A stretch of 64,000 nt of DNA, from positions 248,001-312,000 of the forward strand of contig NW_002476484.1 in the NCBI RefSeq assembly GCF_000189635.1, in the 5' to 3' direction. The DNA is from Tetrahymena thermophila SB210 (Eukaryota > Ciliophora > Oligohymenophorea > Hymenostomatida > Tetrahymenidae). The notes beneath the pieces are model-generated. The model made no database searches. It was not told the DNA's origin and saw only the letters and a list, made by a program, of their open reading frames with translations. The position numbers and the translations under genes were made by a program. Positions 36,511 to 49,903 of this stretch are shown piece after piece; position 1 is the stretch's first letter, and the number at the start of each line of letters is the position of its first letter.

Positions 36511-39500
36511 ATGTATTTTTAGAAATATTTTGTAGATTGAAATTAAAAGCTATTAACAAACTATCTATTAAATTAGGAAACTTAGTTATATAAAAATGAT
36601 GATAAACTCATAAAATAAGGAAGGAAATATTCAGATAGTCTAACTTAAAATTATATAGACCCATTGAAGGAGCTAGACAAAGAAATTAGAGATTCATTTT
36701 TTTTTAGGCAAGGCGTTAAACACACTGATTTTTTCAGATTATCTCAATTAGATACAACTATAGATGAAAAAACTTAAGTCAACTAGATAGATATAATTCA
36801 TCATGAATTTACTCATGAAATTATTATTGAAAACATGGAAGATTATGGTGCACCTACAGCCATCTGCGAATCCAAAAATTACTTGATTATAGGAACAAGT
36901 CGATCAATATTTTACATTTTTGATAAAAGAGAAAAAGAAAATGTATTTTTTGGAGGTATTGATAAGTAAAATGAGTCAGGAAAGGTATGTTCGTTGGCAA
37001 TTAATCATGACGAATTAATATTTGCTGCAGGTAAATAAAATTTATAAATAAATTAATGCGTTTTATTTACACTTTTAACTAACAAACAGGATTTGAAAAT
37101 GGTGACATAGGAATTTACGAATTAAAAAGCAACTATCCAAGAATGACAACAATAAAAAAGGTTTTCAAATCGCCTATTAAAATAATTCAATTCATATCTG
37201 AATATCAAAATTCTTTGAAAGAGTAATAAAAAACAAACACAGTTTTTATAAAGCATTAATATAATTTTATTTTAAATATTTTAGATTTTGCATGATAGTT
37301 TTTGACACAACTGGGTAAAATCAAAAGATATAAGTAGATGTAACAATTGTTTTTGAAAAGAGATTTACATCAGTAACTAAAGATAAATACACTTACTAAC
37401 TAATGACTTAAATTAATGATGAGATGATCGATAACCATAGATCTAATTCTGCTACTGATGAGCATTAACATATTAGAGAAAGATCTATAAGTGATAAATA
37501 TAAGGAAACATTTAAGACTTAAGATGGTTAATCATAAAAGACAGAAATTATTAATTATTTACCAATTGAAGAAATAAGTTACTTTGATTCTATATAGTCA
37601 AGTTAGTTTTTTAAAAAGCACTTTAAGATTTTAGCTATGACAACAAATGATTCAATTTACGTTGGGTTTATAATGTACAAATCAATTTAAATTACATTTT
37701 AGTTCTAAAAATCCAAAATGAGTTCAAAAGAAGAAGAGGAGGAGGAAAATAAACCTTCCAAACCATCAATTTCTTGGGGTTAAGGTTACTTTTATGGCAA
37801 CAACAGTGGGCAGCCTATTTTATGCATAGGCTGGGAAGACCATGTTTTTTTAATTAAAGCCTAGCTTTTAGATGATGAATATGTGCATTTCTATTAAACA
37901 GCTTATGCTAAATTTTCTTACTAAGTTGAAAAATGTGTATTTATAAGCAATTCAATTATATTTATTATCTTCACAAATAAGGAATGTGCCATAATCCATA
38001 CAAGCAACTTTACTCTTGGTCCTTTAGACACATCCATTTCAAAATTAAACTCTTGCATGTATCTTGATCATATACCAGAATTCTAAAAATTGAGTTTATT
38101 CTGTTCTTAATCAAAGCATACTCTGTTTTATCACTTCGGTGATTGCAGTGCTAAATTTTTGCTTCCTTAGTCACTCATGTTCAGTTTTAACTTAAAAAAA
38201 TGGCAAGCTTATTTCAACGATAGAAACTCACTGGATTGGATTAAGCTGATGTAGCATGGTTTAATGGTTTAAAACAGTACAAATTTTCTTTCAATTTTTC
38301 ACAAATAAACTGTTTCAAATTAACCTAATTAAATAAAATTTTATTAACAAACAAAAATTTTTGAAATAAAATTGTTTCAAATTAAATTAATTAAATGAAA
38401 AAAGAAAGATAATTGATTGTTTAAAAATAAATAAAGATATTATAAAGTATTTGGGAGGCGTTGAAGATGAAAAGAAAAAAAGATAAGATGAGATGAAAAC
38501 ATTTTTTTAGACTCTTGGTTTGACTTATATTCAGCTTAGCTTAGTTACAGATCAAGAGTTAAGCCAGGAAACTGTAATTTATAAAATTTCATTGAAGTTA
38601 GATTATAAAATATTTTTATTGTATATAAAGATTAACTAAATATTAACACTTGGAACCGAATTTTTGCTATCAACAGATAATTCAGAATACCTTTTTAGTG
38701 TTGTATCTATTGGTATTAAAAATTTTGGCTACGAAGAAAATTTCCTTGAATGCCTTTAAACATTTATCGAACATTCGAAGCTTAGACATGTGCCAAACGA
38801 TTATTTAAAAGTGGTTATGAATTTCTACTCTTCGAAAGGAAGATATGATGTACTTTAAAAACTCATTTTAAATCTAGATCTTACAAATTTAGATATTTCT
38901 CCCCTGCTTGTTATGTGCATGGAGTATGATTTGTATAATGCATTGATTTATATCTGTGCTAAATCTGGAGATTTTCTGACTCCTCTTGTTAAGCTTTTTG
39001 GAAGACATTAGAGGGGTTTTGAAAAAAAAGAATAAGAGAGAAAATTTGGATTAAAAGTTTTATGGTAATTAAAGAAGAAAAATTTATATTTATTTATTTT
39101 AATTTATTTTTTATTAAAAAGGTATATTTAGTAGTCTTTTTCTGGTATTATGATAGATGGAAGTAAGATAGAAGATAAAATTTACCCATAGATGTTAAGA
39201 AATCTTATATTATTTGTTTTTTAGATTGAAAATTTGTAAAATCTACTTTAAATAGATAGAAAAATAACTCTTGATATAGTATTTATTCTCTTCAAGCAAA
39301 GAGTTTAAGGCATAATTATGAAAAACTATGACATTTTCCGTATTGAAGTTGAAGAAGAAAATATTAAAAAATACAACATTTTCTAACAGGACAAGATTAC
39401 TCCATAATTTGTGCCATATCAAAGAATACTCACAATTTTACTTAAAAATAAAGATGCTGAAATCGATTTAGTTTAAAAGTCAAACAAAAGTTAAGAAGAT

Positions 39501-41709
39501 AAAAAACTAGAAATACAGGTCCTAGAGCATCTAAATAATGTATTTTTCAGCAGAGTCTTAGAGCTTTAATCCTATCCATTCAACCTAGATAAATAAATAG
39601 AGATAGTCAATTTCTTGATTGATAATCCAAAAATTTTTAATTACTTTGAATAGAAGATGCTTGGTTTAGATGCTGAAGTATTGAGCTAAGAAGAAAGAAT
39701 TAAATAAAATATATTGCTTGAGTAAGGGCTTTTCTTAACTGATACTCAAAAATATCACAAAAAATGTCTTGTTAGAAATGCTTTTCTGATTAATGTTTTG
39801 AGACCCCTAGTTCCAGAAATTAAGAATCCTTTAGTGATGTCAAATTTAATTCAATAAACAGAACTTAGTGAATTGTAATTTATTTTTTAAGTTAAAAATC
39901 TTGAATAAAATATCTTTTTTTATAACAAAGCACTGAGGCATGTTGCTTTTTGTATAATTTCTAAAAGAATTACAAAAAGTGCTTTGATTTATATTATGAG
40001 TGCAGAAATCCTCTCATTCAAACAAGGATATTTGAGTGGATAGAGCAAGTGTTTGAAAATCAGTAGCCAGGTGTCTAGGATTTGAAAAATATTGTTATTA
40101 AAAAAATTAAGGAACTTGTTAAATTAGATTAATATAAAGCTAAAATCTTAATTAAAAAGTATTTTAGTGATCAGCAAAGAGATATCATTCTTCAACTTGA
40201 CTAATACCCAGACGATTAATTAGCTATTTTAGAGGAATTTGTGAACGAATAAGACAAAAGTAATATTCATTTTTTAAAGTTTCTCTTTGTAAATATTTTT
40301 ATTTTGTTTAACAACAGCTGTCACAGATGAAATTAAGAATATGTATATAAAACTTTTGTGCTAAAGAAAACCTTAAATGGTCATTTAGGCTTTAAAGGAA
40401 AGAGAGTAATACCCTATTGACTAAGCTCTGTAATATTGCAAAGAATACAAAGTTTTAGATGCATAGGTTTATCTTAACTAAAGAAATGGTAACTTCACAG
40501 ATGCACTTAATATTTAGCTTTAAATTATACAGCAGTGCTGGAAGGAGTATGTCAAAAACTACAGCCCTGACTAAATTAACTTCAATTAAAACTTAGTTAA
40601 AAATATCTAGTTGAACCTCAAAAAGGGAATGGAAATATGCTACTAAGCTTAAAAAGAAGATGACTCAAACGATGTATTAAATAAAAATTATTACTTTTTA
40701 TTTTATTAAAAAATTATTTAAATTAATAAGTCTTTATGGTTTACAATGTTTGATGAAGTAGTTGTTTAGGAAATAGGAATCTAAACCTTAACTTCACCCT
40801 CTGACTTAAACCTTTAATCTGTCTCTACTCAAATTGTTTCAGAATTATTGGAGGCTATGGCAATCAATATTAATTTAAATGACGTTTTAGATGTAATTTT
40901 TTTAAATTAAAAATGATATTTTCATCTAATAAATATGAAAAATTTATTTATTTTTCTAAAGAGGATAAATTCTAACTATTAAGACATTCCTTTGAAAGCC
41001 TTCCTTCAAACAAACGAACACTTCAAACAAAGTTTTGAATTCTTGACTAGTGCACACACTACGGCTAAATAAATCCTTTAAGATCACATGATAAAGATTT
41101 AAGAAAATTATCTCAAGATAAAGGTATAAGAAATTTCTTAAAAAAATTTATTAACATAATTTACTTACAGAATAGGGGATTAAGTGGATCTTAGTTGCCT
41201 GATTATAGAGTTTGCTAATTTTGTGAGAATTAAATTAAAGCTAACTAATAAGAATTTTAAAACACTGAAACTATTGTATTTTATTGTGGCCATACTTTCC
41301 ATAAGAAGTGTGTGGATGAATTCATTTAGCCAATAGCATGTCCTATTTGCATTGAAAACCCTATAATTTATTGTAAATAAAAAAAAATATTTAAATTTTT
41401 GCTTTTTTTATTCATTTAATTTTTTTAAAATTAGTAACTAACTACTTGAGTAAAAATATTACCAAAAATTTGCCAAATCGTTTAAACTAAAAAGAAGAAG
41501 AAAATGATTCTTTCCTTGATGAAGCATCATCTTAAGCAGCTGCTGCAAATGGGTGGAATACAACCACTACCTATTCTGCCCCAATAGCATAAGAAAAACC
41601 AATAATCAAATAAACCAAAAATAAAATGCTAGAAAAATTACAAAAATTTGATAAAAATAAGAAGCAAAAAGTTAAAGAAACATAAGATTATATCTATTCT
41701 CAACAATGA
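36511..41709 (+). CDS. Vps8-type CORVET subunit: beta-propeller plus C-terminal RING-H2
   Basis: Exons 36511-36531, 36577-37030, 37090-37222, 37285-38276, 38437-38573, 38631-39064, 39122-39890, 39938-40259, 40318-40673, 40731-40892, 40962-41123, 41171-41372, 41435-41709; 1472 residues, all phases agree. The N-terminal part has a beta-propeller start typical of Vps8 (PTAICESKNYLIIGTS...FYIFD). The alpha-solenoid has the Vps8 region ACCFLYNFQKNYKKCFDLY. The C-terminus carries a RING-H2 with CQFC, CGHTFHKKC and CPIC. Vps8 tethers early endosomes through Rab5; in Tetrahymena, Vps8 paralogues also serve lysosome-related secretory granules. Weak points are the 5' end (36511 is merely the only in-frame Met) and the 57-bp intron at 40674, which could instead be read through. 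Confidence 0.85.
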
Positions 41710-42203
41710 TTAATTAATTAATTGTATTTTAATAAATTTTGAATTATTTCAATATTTATATTAGCAAAAAAATTTAATTTTAAATAAATAAAAATTAGTG
41801 AAATTAATGTTAAAAGTTAGTTATTAGTATGTTTTCTAATTTTTCAATAAATTTTTATAAAATTATTTATAGCTAGCTATATCTGGTATCAAATTATCCA
41901 ACAAAATGATTCTTAGATATTTTAATAATAAAATATGTTAGTTTAAATAATTAATTAAATAGTAATATTAAAAAAAAATTATGGTACAAATTTGGAAATT
42001 TTATTATTTAATTAATTTTTAATTTCAAAATGATTAAAAAAATTTGTAATAAATTAAATTAATAGGAAAATATGGTAAATCATACAGTATTATTATTTTA
42101 ATTTTGATAAAAAATTCACATAAAAAGTAATAAACTAAATATTTAAAGTAATTATTATGTATTATTTAAAGTAAGATTAAAGAACTTATAAAATTTTATT
42201 TTT
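41710..42203. other. Convergent AT-rich spacer
   Basis: 494 bp between the stop codons of the Vps8 gene and LRR gene C. Nothing recognisable is present. Confidence 0.5.
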
Positions 42204-45154
42204 TCATAACTTAATTTTTTTGGCAACTAATCTTTTCATTTTAAGAATTTTCTTTCTTAGTTTAGAATTGTATGCTCTATTTACTAGAATATTTTAACTT
42301 TAAAAAAATTTTAAATATGATATATTGAAATAAAAACTAATCAAATAAGAAATAATTAGTTTAACAAATATTTAAAAAAGCAAATAAAATTTTTAATTTA
42401 CAAATAGAGAAATTAGTTAAAAAAATAAAAACAAATAAATAAATAAACTATTTTAACTTAAGAAAGAGTGTTAGAATTGAAAGATGAGCATATTTTATCA
42501 AATTAGAGCATAAAAATTAAAAACCTTCATCACCAATTTGATTTGACCTTTTAATTTATTCAAGAATTTTTTCAGAAAAACTAAAAATCTCATTAATAAA
42601 TATGGGAAAAATCAAAATAATTCAAAAATAAATTTAAGCAAATCATTTAAATAAATAAATAATTGAATCTTTAATAACTCAAGGTAAAGGATCAGGTTCG
42701 AGAGTTTGTTGCAGTTTTACAAAGCAGAACATAAGCCTTCAAGCCCAAAATTACCAATTTAATTTATTCTTTTTATTGAAGTTGAATTATTAATAAAAAT
42801 AAGAAAAGAAAATTTGAAATTATTTTCTAAATTTTAAAATAAGTAAAAATTAAAAAATAACTTCACCAATCACTAAATAAAATTATAATAAATACAATAA
42901 TTTAATATTAATAAAAATAAGATAATTATTTATACGATAAGTCGATAATTAAATCTGAGAGGTTAGAGCAGCCAGCCAAACCAGAACCTAGGAATTATCC
43001 ACCTTATCCAGTAATACTGTTTGCTCTTTTTTAAATAGTTTAGAAAATGAAAAAAGAATAAGTTTTTTCAATATTCAAGATAGATGCTGGTTTGAATAAG
43101 AATTTATTTATAAAATCATGAATTAAAATAAAATAATTCAGATTAAAATTATTGAATTATTTATTAATAAATTTTAAGTAAATTAAATAATATTATAACA
43201 AAATTCAATTTACTAAAGGAAGAGCTTCAGGTATGAAAGATGAGTGCAATCTTTTAAATTAGACACTAAATATTTTGTACCTTAAGAGCCAATTGAATTG
43301 CGGCTTCAATATATTAAAAAAGTTAAATATTTATTAAAGTAAAGAAGAATAAATATTTTGCAATTAGAAGATAATTAATTAAAAAAACATTTAAAAATAA
43401 ATAATCAAAAACTATTAAAATAAATACTCTATATAATATCCCAAAAGGGAGTAAATTAGTTTAATTTATTTAGCATATTTATCATAAATTAAATTACAAT
43501 TAAATAAAAAAAATATTTTTACGTAAAATAAAGAATTAGTTTTGAAAGATTAGTACATTTTGATAATGAAAACCCTAAACTTCCAGCTCCTTAATCGTCA
43601 ATTCCATTATCTCTTTTTTTAAAAATAATTTATTAATTACAGAAGAGAAAGAAAATTAAATTTGAAAAAAATTTTTCTTAAACTAAAGAATGCTTTAAGT
43701 TAACAATTAAAAGTATTGAAAAGTCAACATCTAAAAACAATCAAAACACCATTAATCTATTAGATTAAGCTTTTATTTGATTTAAAAATTTTAAAAGCAT
43801 ATAAAAAAGTTGTGTTGTGATTTGTTGTGGATGAAGATAGAAATGTTTTTCAGTTTTTTTCTGAAGATTATTTTTAATTAAGTTTAAACTGTTTTTTTTT
43901 TAAATTTTTGTCCACATTCCATTTATATATAATTGTAATTTAAATATCTTGAAAAAATAATCATAGAAAAATGCACAAAAAATATTACTCAAGAAAGAGT
44001 GTCAAGCTTTTGAGATTACTGCAATTAGAAAAACCTGTACTTAAACCTGATAAACCTAATGAACCAATTTTATTTTAGCTTTATTTTAATAATATTTTTT
44101 TTATTTTTATGCAAACAGATTAAAATTAAAACAATTTTTAACATTAAAAGAAGTGATTGAAAATTCAATGCTAATTAATTTTAATTAAATAACAAAAAAT
44201 GTACAAATAAAATATACTTGAAAACGAGTTTCAAATTAATGAGATGAGTGCAGTTTGCCAAAGAAGAACCTAAATTAGAGGCTCCTTATTCATGAATTTT
44301 ATTTAATCTTTTATTTTATTTAAATAAGATTTGATAATTTAAGCCATTAAAAATAAACTAAGACTTGATTAATTAATAAATATTTGATATTATAATAAAA
44401 AATAAAGAGAAAATAAATATTTTTACGTAAAGTCTATTTCCAAATTTGTTAGATTAGCACATTAACCTAAAGCAGACCCTAAGCTTGATGCATAGATGTC
44501 AGTGATTTAATTATTGCTTTTAAATAAATATATTGAATTTTATTTAGAAAATTATTTTAGATGAAAATACATATTAATTAAAATTTTTCATTTAAAATTA
44601 TATATATAAAGGAGCTATAAATCAAAAATTGTATTTATGCAGGTCTAAATCACAAATTGTGCTTAAAAATTTGTAAAAAGTTTAACTGCTGTGCTTGTGA
44701 TTTCGCACCACTATGATATATAAAAAGCACAAAAAATAATTCAATAAGCTGAAAAGGAAAAAATAATGTATTTATACCAAATATCTAGTATCAAATCTTC
44801 GAGAATAGTGCAGTTTTCCAAAGCAGAAATTAATCCTGAATTAGATAGATCACCTACTTTGTTTTTTCTTGTTATATTATTATTTTTATAGTTAATTCAT
44901 TTTTAAAATATTTAAAGACAAAAAAAGAAGTAAAATTAAAAAATTTTAAAATAAAAATATATTGATTATTAAATGCATTTGTATAATAAATATCATTTTT
45001 ATTTTTTTTACCGAAGATTAATTTCAAGAGTCTTGTGAGAAGATAAAGAAGAATTTAATAGCTTTTTTTGCAATAAAAATAAAATATGATATGCTAATTA
45101 AATTGATAAATTAATTACATCTTCTAACTCAGAAAAGAATATTTTTTATTCCAT
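42204..45154 (-). CDS. Leucine-rich-repeat protein C, one repeat per exon
   Basis: Minus-strand exons 45154-45012, 44867-44778, 44516-44427, 44307-44218, 44078-43989, 43612-43523, 43303-43214, 43025-42936, 42768-42679, 42547-42458, 42276-42204. Total 1026 bp, 341 residues, no internal TGA. Nine consecutive exons are exactly 90 bp, and every junction is phase 2. Each 90-bp exon encodes one 30-residue LRR, with IGDEGF or ITGQGG near its start and L..C.NL..L.L at its end (for example GSGLAGCSNLSDLIIDL). The last exon gives the same basic tail as genes A and B (LKMKRLVAKK). The start MEQKIFFSELEDV is supported by an open first exon in phase. It is likely a solenoid for protein binding and is separated by 25 kb from genes A and B. 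Confidence 0.87.
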
Positions 45155-45878
45155 AATTATTTTTTAATATATCTATCTATTATCAGTACTATTTTAACAA
45201 AAACTTAATTTAATTAAATCAAAGTGTTAGTTAGATATATTTTACTTTTTAATAGTGATCTTAGTTTGTTTTGAAGATAATAATTTAATTTCCTTTACTC
45301 TTTAAATAAATATTAAAATTAAAATTTTTTTTTTTTTAAATTTACTTTTTATTTCTTTTAAAATTAATTCTTTTTATAAAGTTTTTATAAAAAAGAAATA
45401 TTTTAATTTAAATTGTTTACTAAAATTAAATTATTTTTATTGTAGAATAAAATAAAGAAATGAAAATATTATATCAGTATTAATTATAAACTAAGTTATA
45501 ATTATTATAAATTATTCATTTACATAGAAAAGATCAATTTTATTTTTAAAAATATTTATTCATTATTAATGTCATATTATTAAAAGGATTTGTAATATAT
45601 CAAAGGTATGTTATCCTAGCAAATTGTAAGTAGAGTATGGTTCTAGTTTCTTTAATTAAGCAAAAACTTTTAATTAACATTAATTAATAATAATAATAAT
45701 AAATGTTGGTGTGATTTTTTTAATTATTTTAATAAGTTATGAGTAAAGTATAATTATAAAGAACTAATAATTTATTTGACACTGAACGTATATTTTTAAT
45801 AATCTAAAAGCGAAAATAACAAATAATATCATAAAAGATTAAAAAATCAAGATAAATTTGCTTAGTTTTTTTAATAAA
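45155..45878. other. Divergent promoter spacer
   Basis: Between the starts of LRR gene C (-) and the first kinase-like copy (+). The last ~250 bp (with tctaaaagcgaaaataacaa) are repeated upstream of the other three kinase-like copies, so they belong to the duplicated unit and probably hold its promoter. Confidence 0.6.
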
Positions 45879-48710
45879 ATGAATAAATATACTCTCTCAT
45901 TTATAAATAGATCACTAGAAGAAGATTATTTTAACAAAATAGCTTTTCCATAATATTTCTAAATATTCTCTTGCTGGTGCAAGATACTAATTTTAATTTC
46001 AATACCATGCTCTTTGTATACATATTTTACTGGAAATTTGCAATACTTAGGATTTTGCTGGTGCATCATATCTTCTGCTATTTCTTTAGTCATCGTAAAG
46101 TTTAAAAAAAACAGTTTCAATATAGTAGTTGCATTTTATAACACTGGATTTGTGATTCTAAACATAGGATTTATTCTAATTACAAACAAAAATATTGGCG
46201 CTGAAGGATAGTAGAATAATATGATGTTTATATTTGCAGGTATAACATTTCTTTTTTACACTTTTTATTATAATAATTGTATATAAATCTTTTAATAGAT
46301 TAAAAATTAATAAATCTACTTAAAACATAAAGGTTCGCAATACATATTTCATTTTATTTTATCTATTGGAAGTAATTTTGTTTTGAACTCAGCTGTTATA
46401 TTTATATAAAATATCTCATATTCTGCCGTATTCTATCCTGGCTAACTTAATTCATTTCATGGGTTGTTGTTTTTTTCTGTCTGCTTCCTAACATGGATGA
46501 AGTATAAAAATGAAAAATATTAAAGAGATCTATTTCTCTTATAAGAAAATGAAAAAGAAGTTAATCAATTCGTCAGAGATGTACTTCCTGCTAGCGTATT
46601 CATAGTAAAATACGATTCAACAAAAGATTTAATTGAAAAAAAGCTAATAAATAGAACAGCTTAGCAAGAATATAACATTAAGGATGATAGCTTGTTGATT
46701 TAATTTTTAAGAAGCACTATTATATAAAAAGACTCTTAATAAAAGTAATAGACATCTTTGCAACTAACACGAGCTAGTTTCAAAGCTTTTAGCCCTACAA
46801 AGAATACATTTATGGCATCTTAAATATAGGTTTCAGATACTTTAGAGCGCTTTATTTACTATAAATTTAGAGATATGATATAATAAAATAAATCAAAATA
46901 GGATGACAAAATTTAATAAATTACCAAATAAGTTGATGTAAGTTAATTAAATGACGAATCAAAGCAATTTGAGAAAAAAATCTATTAGAATTCAATAAAA
47001 GAATAATCAACAAACTCAATTAATTCGAATTAAAAATTAGGGTATTTTAATAATTTTACAAAATAAATGAGTAAATAACAATCACCACTGTAGTCTTTTG
47101 AAAATTGCTCTAGAGAAATTTTCAATTTTTAATCAAAATTTAATAAAAAAAATATATCTCTGAGTAAGTCTCCTCTGTAGAAGTAAGATATAAATAGCAA
47201 ATAAATTCAAGAAAATGAACAATAACAAGAATAATTAGAGGAAGAAAAATATAAAGTTGAAGAATTTAACGCTACTATAATAAAAAATAATGTAAAGATA
47301 AATGTGCTTGTAAAAATTGTATTTTATTATTTGAGCTATCCAGTTTGTTCAATTTGTATTGATGAAGATTTAAAGAAATAAATGGTTTTCAACAATAAAC
47401 AATCTAAAATCAAAGAGAATATATATTTGCAGCATTTCACCAAAATGTCTTAAAAATTTTAAAAAATTCTGAAAACAGAAAACTTTTAGTTAAATCAGTC
47501 ATACAGCTTACTATATCTAAATCAACTTAGAAATATTTAAGATTTTGTTTAATTAAAATTATACAATAAAATAAAGATAAACTATAATTTATTTTAGCTG
47601 TCTGCTCTAGTGAAGTACATCTAAAATGTTTTTTAACCTATTTATAGTGCATTAAATATTGAATTTTCTGTAAATATAAGTTGCTAACAAAATTTGGAAA
47701 ATTAATTACTCTAAGTCTTTTTATCAAAGAAAGAGGATATAATTAGAAGTTAGAATGATACAATTTAAGAAAATTTGGTTTTTTTTCCAAAAAATGTTCT
47801 CCTCTCAGAAATAGAGCAGAGTAAATTAAATAATAGCGAATTCTATGATAAGTGTGAGTTATATTAAAATTTTGATAATAATTAAGAAAACATCGAAGTG
47901 ATCAACGATCAGTAAAGAGTTTGTTAAATGATAATTAACTTGCTTGAAAATTCTTTAGATTACTTAATTAAAAAAAACTTAACCTAAAAATATGTTAAGC
48001 TATTAATAAAAATAATTAAAGGTAAAGATGAAAACTCGAACTTAATTGAATTTAAAGTTATTAATAATGCTGAATTAAATTACTCTAAGTAAGAAATATT
48101 TCTAGTTTAAGAGTCTTTGAAAGTAGAGAGAGAGATTAAAAATAACTATTTTATGTAGAATTCTTAAAGTTGCTTATAGCCTACTTAGATTGGTTTGAAA
48201 TTAAATTAGAAGATATTAGAAAAAACATCACCTTACAATTTTATGAATATAGACTGTGATGATGACAAAATAGGTTTCTCTTTCTATATATTTTAAAATT
48301 GTAATATTCTATAATAGGATTATAAATAGGATTTCTAAAATAAGCTTTTTGAAGAAATTAGAGGTAAATCTTAGACTTAAAATGAAAGTTAACCAATTAA
48401 GATTGAAAACTAATCAATTAAGATTGAAGAAATTTTAAAATAAATCTATTAATAACAGATTGGTAAAGATATCTTAAAGATATCTAAAAATATGTATTGT
48501 GAAAAGGAAGAAAATTAAAAGAAAAATTTAATGTAAAGCAATGAGGAATAGATTTACAATTAAACAATTGAGATTGACCCAATTTTTGTGAAAAATGAAT
48601 TCGAAATCGATTAACTTGACGAAAGAGTGGATCAGAACGATTTCTAAATTAAAGAATTTAACTCGAAAAATGTAGAATCATTAAACAAATAAAATAAAGA
48701 AAATTAATGA
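45879..48710 (+). CDS. Histidine-kinase-like membrane protein, tandem copy 1
   Basis: Exons 45879-46239 and 46333-48710; 912 residues. The intron is proven by comparison: its sequence and length vary between copies while flanking codons stay in frame. Residues ~25-185 hold about five membrane segments (QYLGFCWCIISSAISLVIV, FYNTGFVILNIGFILI). A Gln/Asn-rich cytosolic linker follows. The C-terminal part resembles a HATPase_c fold: N-box-like MIINLLENSLDYL, later IGLKLNQKILEK and GFSFYIF in the G2 and final-strand positions. The G1 motif D-x-G-x-G is absent; VINNAEL stands there. An H-box-like LYLNQLRNIQDF at ~residue 511-522 has Gln where the other copies have His. It is probably a sensor-derived pseudokinase rather than an active enzyme. 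Confidence 0.75.
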
Positions 48711-49903
48711 TAAATTTGTGGTTAACAAAAGTTAATTAATATTTTCTCTTTTTTATTAATGTGAACTCTTTGATTATATAAATATAGTGGATAAGAATGT
48801 AAATTTTTGTTTAATTAATAATTAATTAACTGGCCATTTAAATTTAAAAGGAAGTAAACTAATTAATTAAAAAATTTAGATAACTTATCTTAAAATATTT
48901 AAAATATCATTGTTAAATTTAAAGAATTATAAAAAATTTATTAAATAAAATGAAAAAATAAATTATATTTCTAACTAACTAAGCACTCGAATAAAGTACA
49001 AACCACAAACAATCAAATAAAAAATGGCATATTAGCTTTAGGCATTCTTATCAATTAGTTTAGTTTTTAGATATGAAAATTTTGAATTATTACTGAAGTT
49101 TTTATAAACTCTAAAATTCAAACTGCAAAAAGATTATGGAAAACCAACTTTTTATGATACTTAAATATGCATTTCAAAAAATTTAAAAATAGTAAGTTTA
49201 ATTGATAATAAGTTTTTTTAAAATAAATATATTTATTAAACAATTCACTATTTTTTTATGTAATATAAACTATTATTATTTATTTAGAAAATTTTTTTGT
49301 AAATAAATATTTAAATTTGAATTGTTTGTTAATTAAAATTAAATGATTTTATAAAAAAATATTAGTAAAATCAAAGCACATTAAATTTTTAATTGATAAT
49401 TTAATATTTTTGCAATATCTTTTTATTTTTTTAAGGAAAACCATTTTCCCTTAAAAAAATTATTAGCTTACTTTCTTTCATTCATATCGCTGAGAAAAAT
49501 ATATATTACCACTACATAATACCTAAAAATGATTATTATTATCATAGAGTAATGCGATTATAATATTTTTTATTTCACATAAAATTAGATTTCTTTTTCA
49601 TTTTTTTCAGGCTGAAAAAGTTTATAAATATTTTTATGTTATGTTTTTTTAAACTATTCTAAACAAATGATAAGTAGGATATTTTTTTAGCTAGTTTTAT
49701 TCTCAAAAAATTTTAATTTACATAAATTATAAGAAATAAATGCGTGTTTGTTTATTTTATTCTTAGTCATTTTAATGAGCTATAAAATAAGATTAATAAC
49801 AAAGTATTATTTATTTATTTGATTTTTTATCATCTAAGCGAAAATAACAAATAATATTAAAAAAGATTAAAAAATCAAGAGAAATTAGTTCTTTTTAAAT
49901 AAA
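48711..49903. other. Spacer between kinase-like copies 1 and 2
   Basis: 1.19 kb AT-rich, no frame. Parts match the spacer after copy 3 (aatttagataacttatctta near 48872 and 56512), showing that the duplicated unit includes non-coding sequence. Confidence 0.55.

Noticed and set aside
47541..47592. A second intron in the kinase-like genes (GTTTAATTAA...TTTTAG)
   Set aside because: The length is 51 bp in all four copies and the GT is not conserved (GCTT in copy 3, ATTT in copy 4), so it is coding.
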